NCBI GenBank assembly: GCA_016214855.1
Contig: JACRMT010000002.1
Location: 1 to 64,000 of the forward strand
Source: Nitrospirota bacterium
GTDB taxonomy: Bacteria > Nitrospirota > Thermodesulfovibrionia > Thermodesulfovibrionales > UBA6898
Reading direction: 5' to 3'
Length of the DNA stretch: 64,000 nt
Part shown: positions 36,923 through 46,740 of the stretch, one piece after another
Layout of the letters: each line of letters starts with the position of its first letter
Numbering within the stretch: position 1 is the stretch's first letter
Translations under genes and position numbers: made by a program
Notes under the pieces: generated by a model
What the model saw: only the letters and a program-made list of their open reading frames with translations
Told to the model about the DNA's origin: nothing
Databases searched by the model: none

Positions 36923-39022
36923 ATGCTGACTAAAGAGACCATACTCGCTTTTTTCAGGGGAAAGACATCCCGGCCTCTTCTCTTTAAAGACATGGCACGC
37001 CTTATGGGGCTGAGCAAACCTGAGACCAGAGCCTTAAAAAGACTGCTCAGGGATATGCTCAGACAGGGCGAGATCGTCCTGAACCGCAAAGGCCTGTACG
37101 GACCCGCAGAAGAGATGAATCTTGCAACAGGCTATTTTGCAGCCCACCGCGACGGGTATGGTTTTGTGATCTCTGAAAAACCGGGAGAGCGGGACTTTTT
37201 CATTCCGCCTAAGGGTACGCTCGGTGCCATGAAAGGCGATCGTGTCATGGTGCGGATCGAGAACTGGAAAAAGCGTGAAGCGCGGATCATGAGGATCCTT
37301 GAGCGGGCACATGCCAAGGTGCTTGGCACATTTGACATCACAAAGGCTGGGGCATTTGTAAAACCAAAAGACAGGTCCATTCCCTTTGACCTTTATGTTG
37401 CTCCGCAGGACAGGGGCATGGCAAAGAACAGGGACATGGTGATCGCAGAGATCGTCTCTTTTCCTACGGATAAAAGATCTCCGACAGCAAAGATCGTAAG
37501 GATCGTAAAAAAACCTGAGGGCCCTGCGGATGAAGTGGAACTGATCATCGATGAGTTCAGTCTGCCGAGACGGTTCCCCAAGGCGGTCAGTGATGAGGCA
37601 AAACTCCTTGCTGCCGCAGCCTCGGGCGCTCAACGAGCCGAAAAAAGAAAAGACCTCCGACACCTTCCAACGGTGACCATTGACGGTGAACGCGCAAAAG
37701 ATTTTGACGATGCTGTCTCCATAGCCTTATCTGATCATGGATATAAACTCTGCGTGCATATAGCGGATGTCGGCCACTATGTGCCGTGGAATTCAGCCAT
37801 TGACCTTGAAGCGCGGAAACGCGGCACCAGTGTCTATCTGCCTGACCGTGTGATACCGATGCTGCCGAAAGAACTTTCAGAAGATCTCTGCAGCCTCAAG
37901 CCAAAGGTGGACCGCAATGCCTTTACCGTCGAGATGGACTTTGACCGTTTCGGGCGGCGTCTGAGCGCACGCTTCTACCTCAGTCTCATCAACAGCGATG
38001 AACGTATGACCTACACGTCGGTCAAAAAGATACTGATCGACAAAGATGAGAACGAACGGCAGAGATACGGAAATTTGATCAAAGACTTTGAACTTATGGA
38101 AGAGCTCTGTAATATTCTCAGGACAAAGAGATTTGAACGGGGCAGCCTTGATTTTGATCTGCCTGAACCGGAGGTACTTCTTGATCTTCAGGGAAGCCCT
38201 GAGGCGATCATAAAGGCAGAACGGAATTTCGCACATATGATTATTGAGGAGTTCATGATCGCTGCCAACGAGGCGGTTGCAGAGCATATCGAGGCCCTTG
38301 GCGTTCCCTGCATGTACCGGATACATGAAGAGCCTGACCCGCTGAAACTTGAAGATGTGGTCAACGTTGTAAAACAGTTTTCAAGGACTGCCGGCAGGAA
38401 GTTCACGGTCAGGGATTTCGCGGATATCCTCAAATCAATAAAGGACACGCCCCAGGAAGAGATCATCAACTACATCGTTCTCAGGAGTCTCAAGCAGGCA
38501 AGATATTCAGTCACCAATGTCGGCCACTTCGGCCTTGCCTCAACGTCATACGCTCATTTCACCTCGCCGATCCGCCGCTATCCTGACCTTGTTGTGCACA
38601 GGATCCTTCGCGAGATCCTGGCCAAAAAGATTATTTCCGATCAGCGCAAAAAAGAACTCGATACCTTGCTCCCTGACATTGCCTTTAGTTCATCTCGCAC
38701 GGAACGGGCTGCTGACGCTGCCGAATTCCAGGTGATCAAGGCTATGAGGGCCTGGTTCATGAAGGACAAGGTCGGCGACATCTTTGCGGGCAGGATCGTC
38801 GGCGTCTCGTCCTACGGCATCCGGATACGGCTGAATGAATTTTATGTCGAGGGTTTTCTTCATATCTCTTCCATGACTGATGACTTCTATCAGTACAATG
38901 AGAAGACCATGAGGCTGTACGGCAGGCATACGAATCGTTCATTCAGAATTGGCCAGGAGCTTTCCGTGCGGCTGGACAGGGTGGATCTCGAAGAGAGGGA
39001 GATCATCTTCGGGCTTGTCTGA
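36923..39022 (+). CDS. rnr: Ribonuclease R
   Basis: This 699-residue RNase II-family exoribonuclease has an N-terminal winged helix (~1-60), cold-shock/OB domains (~65-220; GYFAAHRDGYGFV), the RNB catalytic domain starting at IDGERAKDFDDAVSI (~260) with metal-binding aspartates, TSPIRRYPDLVVHR near residue 550, and a C-terminal S1 domain (GRIVGVSSYGIRI). It degrades structured RNA 3' to 5'. The lysine-rich tail of E. coli RNase R is absent. Confidence 0.95.
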   Translation: MLTKETILAFFRGKTSRPLLFKDMARLMGLSKPETRALKRLLRDMLRQGEIVLNRKGLYGPAEEMNLATGYFAAHRDGYGFVISEKPGERDFFIPPKGTLGAMKGDRVMVRIENWKKREARIMRILERAHAKVLGTFDITKAGAFVKPKDRSIPFDLYVAPQDRGMAKNRDMVIAEIVSFPTDKRSPTAKIVRIVKKPEGPADEVELIIDEFSLPRRFPKAVSDEAKLLAAAASGAQRAEKRKDLRHLPTVTIDGERAKDFDDAVSIALSDHGYKLCVHIADVGHYVPWNSAIDLEARKRGTSVYLPDRVIPMLPKELSEDLCSLKPKVDRNAFTVEMDFDRFGRRLSARFYLSLINSDERMTYTSVKKILIDKDENERQRYGNLIKDFELMEELCNILRTKRFERGSLDFDLPEPEVLLDLQGSPEAIIKAERNFAHMIIEEFMIAANEAVAEHIEALGVPCMYRIHEEPDPLKLEDVVNVVKQFSRTAGRKFTVRDFADILKSIKDTPQEEIINYIVLRSLKQARYSVTNVGHFGLASTSYAHFTSPIRRYPDLVVHRILREILAKKIISDQRKKELDTLLPDIAFSSSRTERAADAAEFQVIKAMRAWFMKDKVGDIFAGRIVGVSSYGIRIRLNEFYVEGFLHISSMTDDFYQYNEKTMRLYGRHTNRSFRIGQELSVRLDRVDLEEREIIFGLV

Positions 39023-39049
39023 ATACGTACCCATCCTTATAATATCACC

Positions 39050-40864
39050 ATGTCAGAAAAGACCTCACCGCTAAAAGGCATTATCCGTTCGCTCGGTCTT
39101 GTCTTTGGCGACATCGGCACAAGCCCTATATATACCGTTACGGTAGTTTTTCTCCTTTTGAAGCCTACTCCTGATAATGTCATGGGCGTCATGTCTCTGA
39201 TTCTCTGGACCATGACTCTTTTGGTATCTCTTCAATATGTCATTCTTGCCATGCGTCTTAGCAGAAGGGGCGAAGGTGGCACAATCGTCTTAAAGGAGAT
39301 ACTGACCTCCGGACTCAGATCGAGGAGAAACATCGTTTTCATATCACTTCTTTCCTTTATCGGCATATCCCTTCTCATGGGTGATGGTGTAATAACTCCA
39401 GCAATCAGTATCCTGAGCGCTGTCGAAGGCGCAGTCCTCATCCCTGGTTTCGAGGCTCTCCCCAAGAACGTGATAGTTTTCACCTCAATGCTCATTGCCG
39501 TGGCCCTTTTTGCCGTCCAGAGCAAAGGTACCGACAAGATCGCAGGCGCCTTCGGGCCTATCACTGCAGTCTGGCTGATTGCTCTTTTTGTCTTCGGAAT
39601 CATTTCCCTTGTCGAAGCCCCGCAGGTTCTGAAGGCAGCGAACCCTTATTATGGGATAAGGTTCCTTATCGAAAACAGGTGGGCCGGGTTCATAGCCCTT
39701 AGCGAGATTTTTCTCTGCGCGACCGGCGGGGAGGCGCTCTATGCTGATATGGGACATCTCGGAGCTAAACCCATTAGACAGGCTTGGGTGGTGGCCTTCA
39801 TTGCCCTCGTCGTCAATTACTTCGGACAGGGCGCTTTCCTCCTGACCCACCCCGATGCAAAGAACATACTCTTCGAAATGGTCTTCCACTATGCTCGATT
39901 CCTCTATGTCCCCTTTCTCCTTCTGAGTATCGCAGCCACAATTATTGCGTCTCAGGCGATGATCAGCGGGACGTTCTCGATCGTCTATCAGGGCATTACA
40001 ACACGCATTATGCCGCTCTTCAAGGTCTCCTACACTTCGATGGAAAGGAAGTCGCAGATCTATATTGGGTCGGTGAACTGGTTCTTGTTGATGGCGGTCC
40101 TATTTATCATGCTCGAGTTTGGAGAGTCAAGCAAGCTCGCCGCTGCATACGGACTTGCTGTTACCGGCACTATGGCTCTTACCGGCTTTATGATGACCTG
40201 GATATTCTTGCATCGGAAAAGCTACAATCTCGCAGCCCTTTCTATTTTCATCACCATTATCGACATCGCGTACCTTGGCGCAAACGTCACCAAGATTCCT
40301 CATGGAGGCTACTGGTCGATCATCCTCGCATCCTTCCCCCTTGTAACCATATTTCTTTATACACAAGGGCAGAAGAGACTGTACAAAATGATGGAATTCA
40401 TGCCGCTCGAGGAGTTCCTGCACAAATTCAGAAGGGTTTATGCTGCATCTCCCAGGGTGAGCGGCACAGCGCTTTTTCTGATCAAGGATGCAAAGGAGAT
40501 CCCTTTCTATATCATCCAGACCATGTTCTATCACGGCATCGTGTATGAGGACAATATCTTCGTATCGATCATTAAACGTGATGATCCATTCGGCGTGACC
40601 GGCTTCTTCAAGCCTGATCTTTCAGACGGTCTCAGGGTCTTTGAAGTTCAGATGGGCTATATGGAGATGGTGGATGTCGAAGAGATCCTGCGAGAGGCTG
40701 ACATCGAAGAACGGTCGGTCTTCTACGGTCTTGAAGACATCATAACGAGCAACCCTGTCTGGAAGGTATTCCATTTCATCAAGAGAAATACGCCGCCCTT
40801 TATTAACTTCTACAAGCTGCCTCCCAAGAAGCTTCATGGCGTCCTGACAAAAGTTACCATGTAG
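39050..40864 (+). CDS. kup: Potassium uptake protein Kup
   Basis: This 604-residue protein begins with the KUP/HAK/KT signature LVFGDIGTSPIYT (~17-29) and shows about 12 TM segments up to ~430. GDGVITPAISILSAVEG (~103-119) and FLCATGGEALYADMGH (~223-238) are conserved blocks in K+ binding. The cytosolic C-terminal domain covers ~460-604. It imports K+ with protons. The gene lies 27 bp after rnr and 3 bp before the next gene. Confidence 0.95.
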   Translation: MSEKTSPLKGIIRSLGLVFGDIGTSPIYTVTVVFLLLKPTPDNVMGVMSLILWTMTLLVSLQYVILAMRLSRRGEGGTIVLKEILTSGLRSRRNIVFISLLSFIGISLLMGDGVITPAISILSAVEGAVLIPGFEALPKNVIVFTSMLIAVALFAVQSKGTDKIAGAFGPITAVWLIALFVFGIISLVEAPQVLKAANPYYGIRFLIENRWAGFIALSEIFLCATGGEALYADMGHLGAKPIRQAWVVAFIALVVNYFGQGAFLLTHPDAKNILFEMVFHYARFLYVPFLLLSIAATIIASQAMISGTFSIVYQGITTRIMPLFKVSYTSMERKSQIYIGSVNWFLLMAVLFIMLEFGESSKLAAAYGLAVTGTMALTGFMMTWIFLHRKSYNLAALSIFITIIDIAYLGANVTKIPHGGYWSIILASFPLVTIFLYTQGQKRLYKMMEFMPLEEFLHKFRRVYAASPRVSGTALFLIKDAKEIPFYIIQTMFYHGIVYEDNIFVSIIKRDDPFGVTGFFKPDLSDGLRVFEVQMGYMEMVDVEEILREADIEERSVFYGLEDIITSNPVWKVFHFIKRNTPPFINFYKLPPKKLHGVLTKVTM

Positions 40865-40867
40865 ATC

Positions 40868-41734
40868 ATGAAAAAGCCTGCAAGCAAAGAGGCCTGCAAG
40901 CAGCCAAAAAAAACTCTCGACACGTTTTATCGGGAATATGACTTCAGGCAGAGGATCCTCCACGATCCGATCGAATTTCCGCACCGCTATAATAACTCAG
41001 AAGACATTGAGGTTGCCGGCTTCCTTGCCTGTTGTTTTGCATACGGCAGGATAGGGCTCTTCAAGCCTGTTGTCGAAAAGATCCTCTCGCTCATGGGAGA
41101 AAGCCCTCATGATTTTCTTCTCCATTTCAGCGTCTCCCGACAGGCAAAACGTTTTCAGGGTATACAATATCGGTTTAACAGAAACGAAGATATTGTCTGT
41201 CTTCTCTTCATGCTGCAGACAATCCTCCGCAAAGAAGGATCGCTGGAAAACATTTTTATGAAATTTTATCAGGAGACAGACGAGAACATCGGCAACGGTC
41301 TGTCAGCAATAGTGGAAAGATTTCTGTCTGTGGACACAACAAAAATTTACGGCAGAAATATTAAGCCCTCAGGTCTTGTACAATTCTTTCCCTCTCCGAT
41401 GAATGGAAGCACCTGCAAGAGATTGGCTCTTTTTCTGCGCTGGATGATCCGCGACAGAGACATTGATCTCGGCATATGGGAGAACATATCGAAAAATAAA
41501 CTGGTGATCCCGCTTGATACGCATATCATGAAGATATCCCGATGTCTTGGCTTTACGAAAAGGAATTCGGCAGACTGGAAGACCGCTGTTGAGATAACGG
41601 CGGCGCTGAAACAATTCGACCCGAAAGATCCCCTCAAATACGATTTCGCCCTTTGCCATCAAGGCATTTCCGGACTGTGCAGGGGGGAAAGGGACGGGTC
41701 AGTATGCTCTGGTTGCGTGTTCAGAAACTGCTGA
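40868..41734 (+). CDS. TIGR02757/DUF2400 family protein
   Basis: This 288-residue protein matches the TIGR02757 family: DPIEFPHRY near residue 40, VAGFLACCFAYGR, then IPLDTHIMKISRCLGF and DPLKYDFALCHQGI. The C-terminus has CRGERDGSVCSGCVFRNC, a four-cysteine set spaced 8, 2 and 4 apart, like the iron-sulfur loop of endonuclease III. The family may be related to HhH-GPD glycosylases, but no activity is established. It starts 3 bp after kup. Confidence 0.85.
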   Translation: MKKPASKEACKQPKKTLDTFYREYDFRQRILHDPIEFPHRYNNSEDIEVAGFLACCFAYGRIGLFKPVVEKILSLMGESPHDFLLHFSVSRQAKRFQGIQYRFNRNEDIVCLLFMLQTILRKEGSLENIFMKFYQETDENIGNGLSAIVERFLSVDTTKIYGRNIKPSGLVQFFPSPMNGSTCKRLALFLRWMIRDRDIDLGIWENISKNKLVIPLDTHIMKISRCLGFTKRNSADWKTAVEITAALKQFDPKDPLKYDFALCHQGISGLCRGERDGSVCSGCVFRNC

Positions 41735-41794
41735 TCTCTCTGTTCTCACCCCAGTGATTTCCCATGATAAGACAGGTGACAGACAGTATACAGA

Positions 41795-42925
41795 TCAGTA
41801 GCCAACAGGGATGCCTGATTCAAAGAGTTTTTGCACAATGCCAAGTTCGTCGAACGCCAGAAGTTCAGGGAACGAGACCATGTCAGATCGTACGATCGGC
41901 ATGAAACCGCTGGTCGGGCTGAGTATGCCGACTGCAACGACAACATCACGGCCTGGCATGTGTATGTCGAAAAAACCGCTCCCGACTCTTTTATTGATTA
42001 ACACATCAAGAACAGCGTTTGCATTCCAGTCATTAAATTCTATGCCGGTAATGTCGTAAAATCTGAGATTCAGCTCTCCTTCCTTGTCGGAAATATCCTT
42101 TGGAATGACCTCCCAGTCCACAAAAACAGTATTCGGATCTACTGCCAATGCAATAACCGCGTTCTCTCCATATTCTTCAGGAAGTCCTCCAAAAAAGATC
42201 TCCTCTGCTTCCTCTTCTGTTACGTTCTGCTCGGGCAGGAATATCTTCAGATTTGCCTTGGAGTTTCTTGCGGGATATCGTTCAATTTCAGGCCTCGCTT
42301 CCTGCACTGTCTCATTCTTGTTGGCTGCAGCGACTGACTTCAATGACGGCCTCACAGGAACTGCAGGTTCTTTCTTTGCGGCCATAGCCTTCTTCTCTGT
42401 CTTTTCAACGATTACAGGCTTTGCCTCAGGAACCTTGCTGACCTTGGCCTTTGGTTTGGCTTTAACTTTCGCCTTAACCTCAGCCTTGGCCTTGCTTTTA
42501 GCCTCTGCCTTTACCTTCATCGCAACCTTGGCGACAATGGTTTTTTTCTTTGGGGTCTTTTTCTCTGTCTTCACCGCTGGCTTAGGCTTTACCGCAGGAA
42601 CCTTGCTGACCTTGGCCTTTGGTTTGGCTTTAACTTTCGCCTTAACCTCAGCCTTAGCCTTGGCCTTGGCCTTGCTTTTAGCCTCTGCCTTTACCTTCAT
42701 CGCAACCTTGGCGACAATGGTTTTTTTCTTTGAGGTCTTTTTCTCTGCCTTTACCGCAGGCTTAGGCTTTACCGCAGGAACCTTGCTGACCTTGGCCTTT
42801 GGTTTGGCTTTAACTTTCGCCTTAACCTCAGCCTTGGCCTTAGCCTTGGATTTTACAGCAACCTTTACGGTTTTTGTTCCGTCTGATGTCTTGGAGGATT
42901 TTTTCTTTGGATCTTTGGTTTTCAT
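41795..42925 (-). CDS. DUF4912 protein with Lys/Ala tandem-repeat N-terminus
   Basis: This 376-residue protein has a highly basic N-terminal half built from near-perfect repeats of ~56-60 residues (unit: KAKVKAKPKAKVSKVP, then KTIVAKVAMKVKAEAKSK), histone H1-like in composition. The DNA repeats begin at about 42431, 42599 and 42779 (periods 168 and 180 bp, differing by four codons). The C-terminal ~150 residues match DUF4912 (VDPNTVFVDWEVIPKD, RFYDITG). The basic tail may bind nucleic acid or polyphosphate. Function unknown. Confidence 0.8.
   Translation of the reverse strand: MKTKDPKKKSSKTSDGTKTVKVAVKSKAKAKAEVKAKVKAKPKAKVSKVPAVKPKPAVKAEKKTSKKKTIVAKVAMKVKAEAKSKAKAKAKAEVKAKVKAKPKAKVSKVPAVKPKPAVKTEKKTPKKKTIVAKVAMKVKAEAKSKAKAEVKAKVKAKPKAKVSKVPEAKPVIVEKTEKKAMAAKKEPAVPVRPSLKSVAAANKNETVQEARPEIERYPARNSKANLKIFLPEQNVTEEEAEEIFFGGLPEEYGENAVIALAVDPNTVFVDWEVIPKDISDKEGELNLRFYDITGIEFNDWNANAVLDVLINKRVGSGFFDIHMPGRDVVVAVGILSPTSGFMPIVRSDMVSFPELLAFDELGIVQKLFESGIPVGY
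42431..42890. repeat. Coding tandem repeats in the DUF4912 gene
   Basis: Three tandem units of 168-180 bp are near identical at the DNA level, with a 12-bp length difference between copies. This indicates recent expansion or contraction by slippage or unequal recombination. Confidence 0.8.
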
Positions 42926-42983
42926 GAGGATACCTTGTTGGAGCTATTCTATCAAATTTAAGTGACAATTAAACAAAATTTTT

Positions 42984-43078
42984 CGGAGTTGCATTTAAAA
43001 TGATACCAAGGCGGCCAGCCGGAAGTAGGTGCATTAAGCAGACGAAGCCAACGCAGTTAGCGTTTGAATGCGACTCCG
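42984..43078 (+). repeat. Short terminal-inverted-repeat element, copy A
   Basis: Ends CGGAGTTGCATT and AATGCGACTCCG are inverted repeats with one mismatch. The interior shares AAAATGATA, CAAGGCGGC and CCAACGCAGTTAGCGTT with copy B (49982-50107, opposite orientation). The centre differs and contains AGTAGGTGCATTAAGCA. It lies between polA and the DUF4912 gene, has no coding capacity and resembles a MITE or REP-like element. Confidence 0.7.
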
Positions 43079-43080
43079 TA

Positions 43081-45741
43081 TTAATGGGCTTCAGCCCAGT
43101 TGTGCCCATTCCCAATATCCACTTTCAGGGGAACTGAGAGCGCTATAACTCCCTCCATGCCTTCCCGAACAATGCGCTCCACCACCTCTAATTCTGACTC
43201 GGGAAGTTCAAACAGGAGTTCGTCATGCACCTGCAGAATCATCCGTGCCCGTAAAGATTCCGCTCTCAGCCTTTCCCGGATGGAGATCATGGCCAGTTTG
43301 ATAATATCTGCAGCAGTGCCCTGAATAGGCGAATTTACTGCCAGTCTCTCTCCTAATTGACGAATATTCCTGTTCTGGTTCTTTAGCTCAGGGACAGGCC
43401 GTTTCCTGCCGAAAAGCGTCGTGACGTAACCTTTTTCCGTGGTCTCTGCAATCAACTGTTCTATATACTGTTTTACTCCCGGATGGCGGTCAAAATACTG
43501 TTTGATGAACTGCTCGGCCTCATTCCTGCCGATGTTCAGCGTCTCCGAAAGGCCGAAAGATGATATGCCGTAGATCACACCGAAGTTGACCGTCTTCGCC
43601 GTCCTTCTCATTTCCTGCGATACGGACTCAAGGGGAACACCAAAGATCTCGGCCGCTGTCCTTGTATGGATATCAATATTATCCCTGAAGGCCGCTATGA
43701 GCCCGGTATCATTGCTCAAATGTGCCAGGATCCTTAGTTCGACCTGTGAATAGTCAGCGGAAAGAAGCAGATTCCCCTGCTCTGCGACAAATGCAGCTCT
43801 TATCCTTTTCCCCCAATCGCCTTTTACCGGGATATTCTGGAGGTTCGGATCGCTGCTGCTCAGTCTTCCCGTTGCAGTTACCGTCTGGTTGAACGATGTA
43901 TGCACCCTTCCGGTCCGAACGTTCACAAGGCCGGGCAATACATCAATGTAAGTGGTCTTCAGTTTTGTGAGGCTCCGGTAGTGAAGAACTTCCTTGGGAA
44001 GTTCATGGGCCTCTGCAAGCTCTTCGAGCACATCCACACCTGTCGAAAACCCTGTTTTTGTCCTCCTGCTGGGGCTCAGGCCAAGTCTGGTGAAGAGGAT
44101 GGCGCTCAACTGTTTTGGAGAGTCGATATTGAACTCTTCGCCGGCAAGAAAATAGATCCTTTTTTCGATCGCAGCTATGTCAGTGGCAAGCTCCTTTGAC
44201 ATCTCCTCCAGAAGGCCTTCCCGGATCTTTATCCCGGCAGTTTCCATATCAACGAGTACCCTGATGAGCGGCATCTCAATAGTGGAATAAACCGATTCAA
44301 GCCCGCTCTCTTTCAGTTTTTCAAAGAGCAGATCTTTAAGTTCAAAGGCAAGAGCAGCATCTTCAGCCGCATACGGCGCAGCCTCATCAATCGGGACCTC
44401 GGCAAAGCTCGGTCTCTTTTTCAGAACTTCCATGAAGGATTTTTTCCTTTTTGAAAGATACTCAAAGGAGACCTCATCAAGACTGTGTCCTGCCTTGTTC
44501 GGGTTAAGGAGATACGCTGCGATCATGGTATCCATTACCGGTCCGTCAACGCTCACGCCTTCCCTGGCAAGCATCAGCATGTCATATTTCAGGTTATGGC
44601 CTATTTTGGTTATATCCGGGTCCCCAAAAAAAGGACTGAGGACCTTAAACACCGCTTCTTTACTCAGCTGCATGTTCCCCGGCATAAGGGATTGCGTATG
44701 ACCCACCGGCACATAATAGGCCTTGTTGCTGTCAATGCAGAGAGACAGGCCGACAAGCCTGTCAATAAGGGGGTTCTTCCCTGTTGCCTCAGTATCAAAG
44801 GCCAGCCCGCACTTTATTGACGCTGCTATTTCACGAAGCGTATCAGCTGAGAATACCTGTTCGTAATGTCTGTTAGAAGCTGCAGGAGCGGCAGCCTGGG
44901 AAGGGAGGAGTTTCATCAGGCTGGTAAATTCGAACTCTTTGAAGAACGAAAGCAGGGCAAGCCAGTCAGGTTCAAGAAGAGCGAACTCAGCAACATCGAA
45001 ATCTATCGGCACCGCTGTGTCTATCGTCGCGAGTTTTTGACTCATAAGCATGATCTCCTGACTCCCGGTTATCATGGCCCTGAGCTTTTCCCTCGGTATG
45101 CGCCCGGGATGTTCAAGGAGCTCCTTTATGCTGGCAAAAGAGGCGAGGAGTTCCTTTGCGGTCTTCTCACCGATCCCCTTGACGCCGGGGATATTGTCAG
45201 ACGCATCTCCTGTAAGCGCCATGTACTCGGTAACCCTTTCGGGTCCTACACCGAACCTCTCTAAGACATACGCCCTGTCAAGCATCCTGTCTTTCATCGG
45301 ATCGTAGACCTTGACCCTTTCATCAACAAGCTGGAGCATATCCTTGTCCGCGGTAACAATATAAACATTCGACCCTTCGGATGCCGCCCTTTTTGCTATG
45401 GTCCCGATAATATCGTCAGCCTCATATCCCGGCATCTCGAATACCTTGATATGGAGGGCGGATATCACTTTTCTGATATGCGGCAACTGTACTACAAGAT
45501 CAGCAGGTATCTCCTTCCTGTTTGCCTTGTACTGCCCGAACATCATCTGCCGCTCGGTCATTGCCGGAGAATCAAAAGAGACGACCAGTCCTTCGGGCTT
45601 CTTGTCCCTGATGATCTTCAGGAGCATGTTCGTAAAGCCGAGGATCGCATTGGTAGGAAAGCCTTTGGAGTTTGTCAGAGACTTTATTGCGTAGTAAGCC
45701 CGGTACACATAGGAGTTCCCATCGATAATGTAGAGGTCCAT
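43081..45741 (-). CDS. polA: DNA polymerase I with proofreading
   Basis: This 886-residue protein has all three PolA domains. The 5'-3' exonuclease is at ~1-290 (YEADDIIGT, MALTGDASDNIPG). In the 3'-5' exonuclease (~300-475) the active-site acids are present: FDTEATG, HNLKYDM and YAAEDAA, so proofreading is expected. The polymerase domain has DYSQVELRILAHL, RRTAKTVNFGVIYG and QVHDELLFE. It acts in Okazaki fragment maturation and repair. The gene is followed by the short element at 42984-43078. Confidence 0.96.
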   Translation of the reverse strand: MDLYIIDGNSYVYRAYYAIKSLTNSKGFPTNAILGFTNMLLKIIRDKKPEGLVVSFDSPAMTERQMMFGQYKANRKEIPADLVVQLPHIRKVISALHIKVFEMPGYEADDIIGTIAKRAASEGSNVYIVTADKDMLQLVDERVKVYDPMKDRMLDRAYVLERFGVGPERVTEYMALTGDASDNIPGVKGIGEKTAKELLASFASIKELLEHPGRIPREKLRAMITGSQEIMLMSQKLATIDTAVPIDFDVAEFALLEPDWLALLSFFKEFEFTSLMKLLPSQAAAPAASNRHYEQVFSADTLREIAASIKCGLAFDTEATGKNPLIDRLVGLSLCIDSNKAYYVPVGHTQSLMPGNMQLSKEAVFKVLSPFFGDPDITKIGHNLKYDMLMLAREGVSVDGPVMDTMIAAYLLNPNKAGHSLDEVSFEYLSKRKKSFMEVLKKRPSFAEVPIDEAAPYAAEDAALAFELKDLLFEKLKESGLESVYSTIEMPLIRVLVDMETAGIKIREGLLEEMSKELATDIAAIEKRIYFLAGEEFNIDSPKQLSAILFTRLGLSPSRRTKTGFSTGVDVLEELAEAHELPKEVLHYRSLTKLKTTYIDVLPGLVNVRTGRVHTSFNQTVTATGRLSSSDPNLQNIPVKGDWGKRIRAAFVAEQGNLLLSADYSQVELRILAHLSNDTGLIAAFRDNIDIHTRTAAEIFGVPLESVSQEMRRTAKTVNFGVIYGISSFGLSETLNIGRNEAEQFIKQYFDRHPGVKQYIEQLIAETTEKGYVTTLFGRKRPVPELKNQNRNIRQLGERLAVNSPIQGTAADIIKLAMISIRERLRAESLRARMILQVHDELLFELPESELEVVERIVREGMEGVIALSVPLKVDIGNGHNWAEAH

Positions 45742-45826
45742 GGAGGAGATTCTATCATTTTATTGTGCATTAGAACAGGTATTGTATGATGGAAAACAAT
45801 GTTGTGGTATGCTACTAATATATCCA

Positions 45827-46312
45827 ATGAAGAAACTCAGACTTTATGTTGACACGTCAGTTATCGGCGGTCTCTTTGACACAGAAGACGCAAAAAGGGT
45901 GCGTACGGTTGAGACGCTTCTCCTCGCCATCAGAAACAGCGTTTATGAAGGTTTTATTTCGAGGCTTACCATCGCTGAAGTATTAGCGGCCCCTGCGAAG
46001 ATATATGAACCACTGCAAGCTCGCATTGCTGAGACAGGTTTTCAGATTCTTGAAGAAACAGCCGAAAGCACCAGTCTTGCCGAAGCCTATTTGTCGGCAG
46101 ATGCAATACCGCAACGATATCGGGATGACGCAAGGCATGTTGCCATCGCTGTTGCTCATGACCTTGACTATATCGTTTCGTGGAACTATAAGCACATGGT
46201 CAATATTTCAGTCAGAAGGCTTGTCAACAGTACGAATATACGGATGGGTTATAACCCTATAGAAATAATCTCGCCGGAGGAGGTGACCGGAGATGGAGAA
46301 GTGGCAATATAA
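45827..46312 (+). CDS. PIN-domain toxin (VapC-like ribonuclease)
   Basis: From ATG 45827 the protein has 161 residues. PIN features are LYVDTSVIGGLFD at the N-terminus, the mid-protein acid in TIAEVLAA, and DDARHVAIAVAHDLDYIVSWN near residue 105 with conserved acids. It overlaps the following small gene by 20 bp, an arrangement typical of toxin-antitoxin pairs but with the toxin first. No Shine-Dalgarno sequence is evident; 29 further in-frame codons upstream lack protein-like character. Confidence 0.75.
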   Translation: MKKLRLYVDTSVIGGLFDTEDAKRVRTVETLLLAIRNSVYEGFISRLTIAEVLAAPAKIYEPLQARIAETGFQILEETAESTSLAEAYLSADAIPQRYRDDARHVAIAVAHDLDYIVSWNYKHMVNISVRRLVNSTNIRMGYNPIEIISPEEVTGDGEVAI

Positions 46313-46475
46313 GTCCCTTGAGTGGATACATAAGGTCAGAGAAGAGAACTACGAAAAGACAAAGGACCTTTCCCCTGCTGAATTAATCGAGCAGACTCGG
46401 AAGGCTACAGACGCGGCTATCAAGGCGATGGGCCTTAAGGTTATTCGTTCAAAGGAACACGCACCGATGCATTAA
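46293..46475 (+). CDS. Putative antitoxin of the PIN-domain toxin
   Basis: This 60-residue, mostly helical, charged protein (WIHKVREENYEKTKDL, ELIEQTRKATDAAI) overlaps the PIN gene end by 20 bp. GGAGG motifs lie upstream in the PIN coding region. It has no recognisable DNA-binding fold. Its role is inferred from size and coupling to the toxin. Confidence 0.6.
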   Translation: MEKWQYKSLEWIHKVREENYEKTKDLSPAELIEQTRKATDAAIKAMGLKVIRSKEHAPMH

Positions 46476-46488
46476 GGCAACTGATATT

Positions 46489-46740
46489 TCAGAAAATATC
46501 GAACGGCAGCACCAGGTTAAACCCGCCGTAGATTCTATCTTTTGTTAGCCCGCCGTTTTCGTAAGGATACCCGAGGCGTTTTTGGAAATTGAGCTCAGGG
46601 ATCAGCTCCAGATGTCCGAGTTGCAAGAGGGTCGAAAGCATCAGTCTGGCAAAGCTGATCTTTTCAGGCCGGTAGCCGTAGATTCCGTCATGCACGGCAA
46701 GTGAGAGATCAATTTCAATTCGCTCGCAATGACCAGAAGT
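46489..46740 (-). pseudogene. C-terminal remnant of an outer-membrane beta-barrel protein
   Basis: The frame has no ATG; a GTG at 46695 opens 68 codons and the reading stays open further upstream. Alternating strands (HDGIYGYRPEKISFARLML, LELIPELNFQKRLGYPY, RIYGGFNLVLPF) end in a terminal Phe, as in outer-membrane barrels. The protein-like character fades near 46738, where the motif AGTAGGTCCCTTAAGGA begins. I read it as the 3' end of a truncated porin-like gene. Confidence 0.4.

Noticed and set aside
42084-42965. 293-residue Ala/Phe/Leu-rich frame opposite the DUF4912 gene
   Set aside because: It is the antisense of Lys/Ala repeats and only mimics a membrane protein.
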